Shown: positions 62,837 through 64,000 of the stretch, one piece after another
Layout: each line of letters starts with the position of its first letter
How positions within the stretch are numbered: position 1 is the stretch's first letter
Source of the DNA: Bin80 sp022820435
GTDB taxonomy: Bacteria; Bacteroidota; Rhodothermia; Rhodothermales; Bin80
Assembly (NCBI GenBank): GCA_022820435.1
Contig: JAJEFL010000126.1
Span: 6,609 to 70,608 of the forward strand
Reading direction: 5' to 3'
Length of the DNA stretch: 64,000 bases
The notes under the pieces: generated by a model
What the model saw: the letters and a program-made list of their open reading frames with translations, nothing else
Told to the model about the DNA's origin: nothing
Databases searched by the model: none
Translations under genes and position numbers: made by a program

Positions 62837-63508
62837 ATGACCCGCATAACCGTACTGTTTGCCATCTTCCTTGGCCTGGGTTTCAGCGCATGTGTCACAC
62901 CTAAGGCGACATTGCAGGAAGCAGATCAAATCGACAGGGAGCCTTCAGAGTTTCTCAGCATGATTGAGGGGCCCCCTCTAATCCCTCACAATGGAGCAGA
63001 GAATCAGCATGTGTTCGTATCCTTTATTGTGGATCAGACCGGACAGGTCGTGAACCCTGTCGTTACTCAGGGATCAGACGAGATGATAAAACAGAAAGCG
63101 ATTCAGTCCATCCGATATAGTCGATTCTCCCCCCGCCGTACTGGATTGCAGCCATCCCGTATAGAAATGACGATGCCGGTCGCTTTTCGCGGATACGACA
63201 ACCTGCCGGATCTATCTGACTTTCTAGATCAGATCCCAATCCTACTCGGCAGCATGGAAAGTCTGGTCAAAGAAATTCGATATCCGGAACGGGCGAGGCG
63301 GGCAAGTCTTGAAGGACATGTGACCGTCGCCTTTATAATTGACAAAGATGGATATGTGCGCTTCCCGACAGTGATCCGGGGGCTGGGAGCGGGGTGCGAT
63401 GAGGAAGTTCTTCGGGCCGTTCAGCTTGCACGCTTTCTGCCTGGTCAACTCAAGGGAGTTCCCGTCAATGTCATCACATCTCTGACTTTTGTCTTTACCC
63501 TGACCTGA
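62837..63508 (+). CDS. lipoprotein with two TonB C-terminal domains
   Basis: The 223-residue protein starts with a lipoprotein signal ending in LGFSAC (Cys19). The first domain (about 45-118) has HVFVSFIVDQTGQVVNPVV and IRYSRFSPRRTG. The second domain (about 125-222) has RRASLEGHVTVAFIIDKDGYV, VIRGLGAGCDEEVLRAVQLARFLPGQLKG and VFTLT. Only the second domain keeps the conserved Cys-Asp-Glu-Glu block; the first has SDEMIKQKAIQS instead. The protein is the last recognised array member. Double TonB_C proteins occur in some Bacteroidota, but a lipoprotein version is not familiar to me. Confidence 0.85.
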   Translation: MTRITVLFAIFLGLGFSACVTPKATLQEADQIDREPSEFLSMIEGPPLIPHNGAENQHVFVSFIVDQTGQVVNPVVTQGSDEMIKQKAIQSIRYSRFSPRRTGLQPSRIEMTMPVAFRGYDNLPDLSDFLDQIPILLGSMESLVKEIRYPERARRASLEGHVTVAFIIDKDGYVRFPTVIRGLGAGCDEEVLRAVQLARFLPGQLKGVPVNVITSLTFVFTLT

Positions 63509-64000
63509 ACAAGTTGTCTCGTGCCAAATACTGAATAAGGTCAGCGTCAATTATGGATGAAGCCGGAGGGTATCTAATATCTGGTTTTGGCAAAGATGGG
63601 AACGCAGATCTTCAGCGATGTCAGCAGACTCAACTGCCATGGCGATATTCTGGTAATGGATGCAGAGATTGAAGCCCATAACGTCGCTGGATAAGTCTAC
63701 TAGATCCGCGAAGGTCTGGAAGTAACGGCCTAAATCACAGCCGGAATATGTTCCTACGCAGAAGCAAGTGCATGTTAGGATGGTGAAAATATGGGAACCG
63801 GTACAGGTCTGATTTAGCAGTGGGAGATGCTTCTCAAATTCGGTGTGGTATTTGCGAGCAGGGATGCATATGCAGAGCCGGGGATATATGCGGTAAACGG
63901 GTTGAACGAATGAGGATTATTGGGATCTTTCCAAATGGATAGGAGTTCGCAGGCCGACACAACGTTCGGAGTCTGAACATACACAGGATCAAATGAAGCA
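63509..64000. other. 492-bp stretch to the window end without a recognised gene
   Basis: After the last lipoprotein stop the sequence contains only short frames, such as a 32-codon one starting at 63596. The codon pattern is interrupted in all frames. Nothing recognisable is visible; a gene could start beyond the window. Confidence 0.35.

Overview
The window looks like the chromosome of a Bacteroidota/Rhodothermota-type bacterium, most likely Rhodothermota-like (moderate confidence, inferred from gene content only). The reasons are a type IX secretion sorting tail on a 1063-residue surface protein, a GH3-family protein, the folP-cdaA pair, many small lipoproteins with clear lipoboxes, DUF4292-like and Ig-like (SbsA type) lipoproteins, many 4-bp ATGA gene overlaps and few obvious Shine-Dalgarno sequences. 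Base composition is close to balanced, and the polysaccharide genes in the middle look more AT-rich. No rRNA, CRISPR array or insertion sequence is visible.

Layout. 1-9400 holds housekeeping genes: a DUF4292-like lipoprotein and NAD kinase, then a redox trio (FAD oxidoreductase, membrane polyferredoxin, MBL hydrolase), then a thioesterase with queE, an ilvE-like aminotransferase with a sulfotransferase-like protein, and an inositol-monophosphatase-family enzyme. 9600-18340 carries GH3, folP-cdaA-pcm, a degenerate GAF/GGDEF-like membrane protein, a tRNA pair, a pyrophosphatase-like protein and aspS. The first tRNA of the pair, tRNA-Lys(UUU), is split after U34 by a 327-nt group I intron; tRNA-Leu(GAG) follows 3 nt downstream. 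18486-30456 has a POT peptide transporter followed by an exopolysaccharide locus: a minus-strand run wza-wzz-polymerase/ligase-two glycosyltransferases-FkbM methyltransferase, plus a plus-strand glycosyltransferase and a frameshifted methyltransferase.

30730-46411 is mixed. It holds ispE, an XRE/ImmA-DUF4411 toxin-antitoxin-like pair whose toxin gene has an in-frame TGA, a lipoprotein sulfatase, PBP1A, a DUF579 (plant glucuronoxylan methyltransferase-like) protein, a hydrolase group (M20 amidohydrolase, nitrilase, SDR, PIG-L deacetylase) and a fused GmrSD-like DUF262/DUF1524 protein likely to act in defence. 46602-59372 has two tandem serine hydrolases, the T9SS propeller protein, a truncated Tat protein, a TPM lipoprotein, hisI, and a tight run yidD-moaB-hypothetical-Ig-like lipoprotein-nnrDE.

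59475-63508 is a tonB gene followed by a tandem series of small lipoproteins. Each is a TonB C-terminal domain placed directly behind a lipoprotein signal peptide, without the membrane anchor or proline-rich linker of TonB. At least two units were duplicated together with their promoter and terminator, one copy is decayed, and the last copy carries two domains. The two most unusual features are the tRNA-Lys group I intron and this TonB-domain lipoprotein array.
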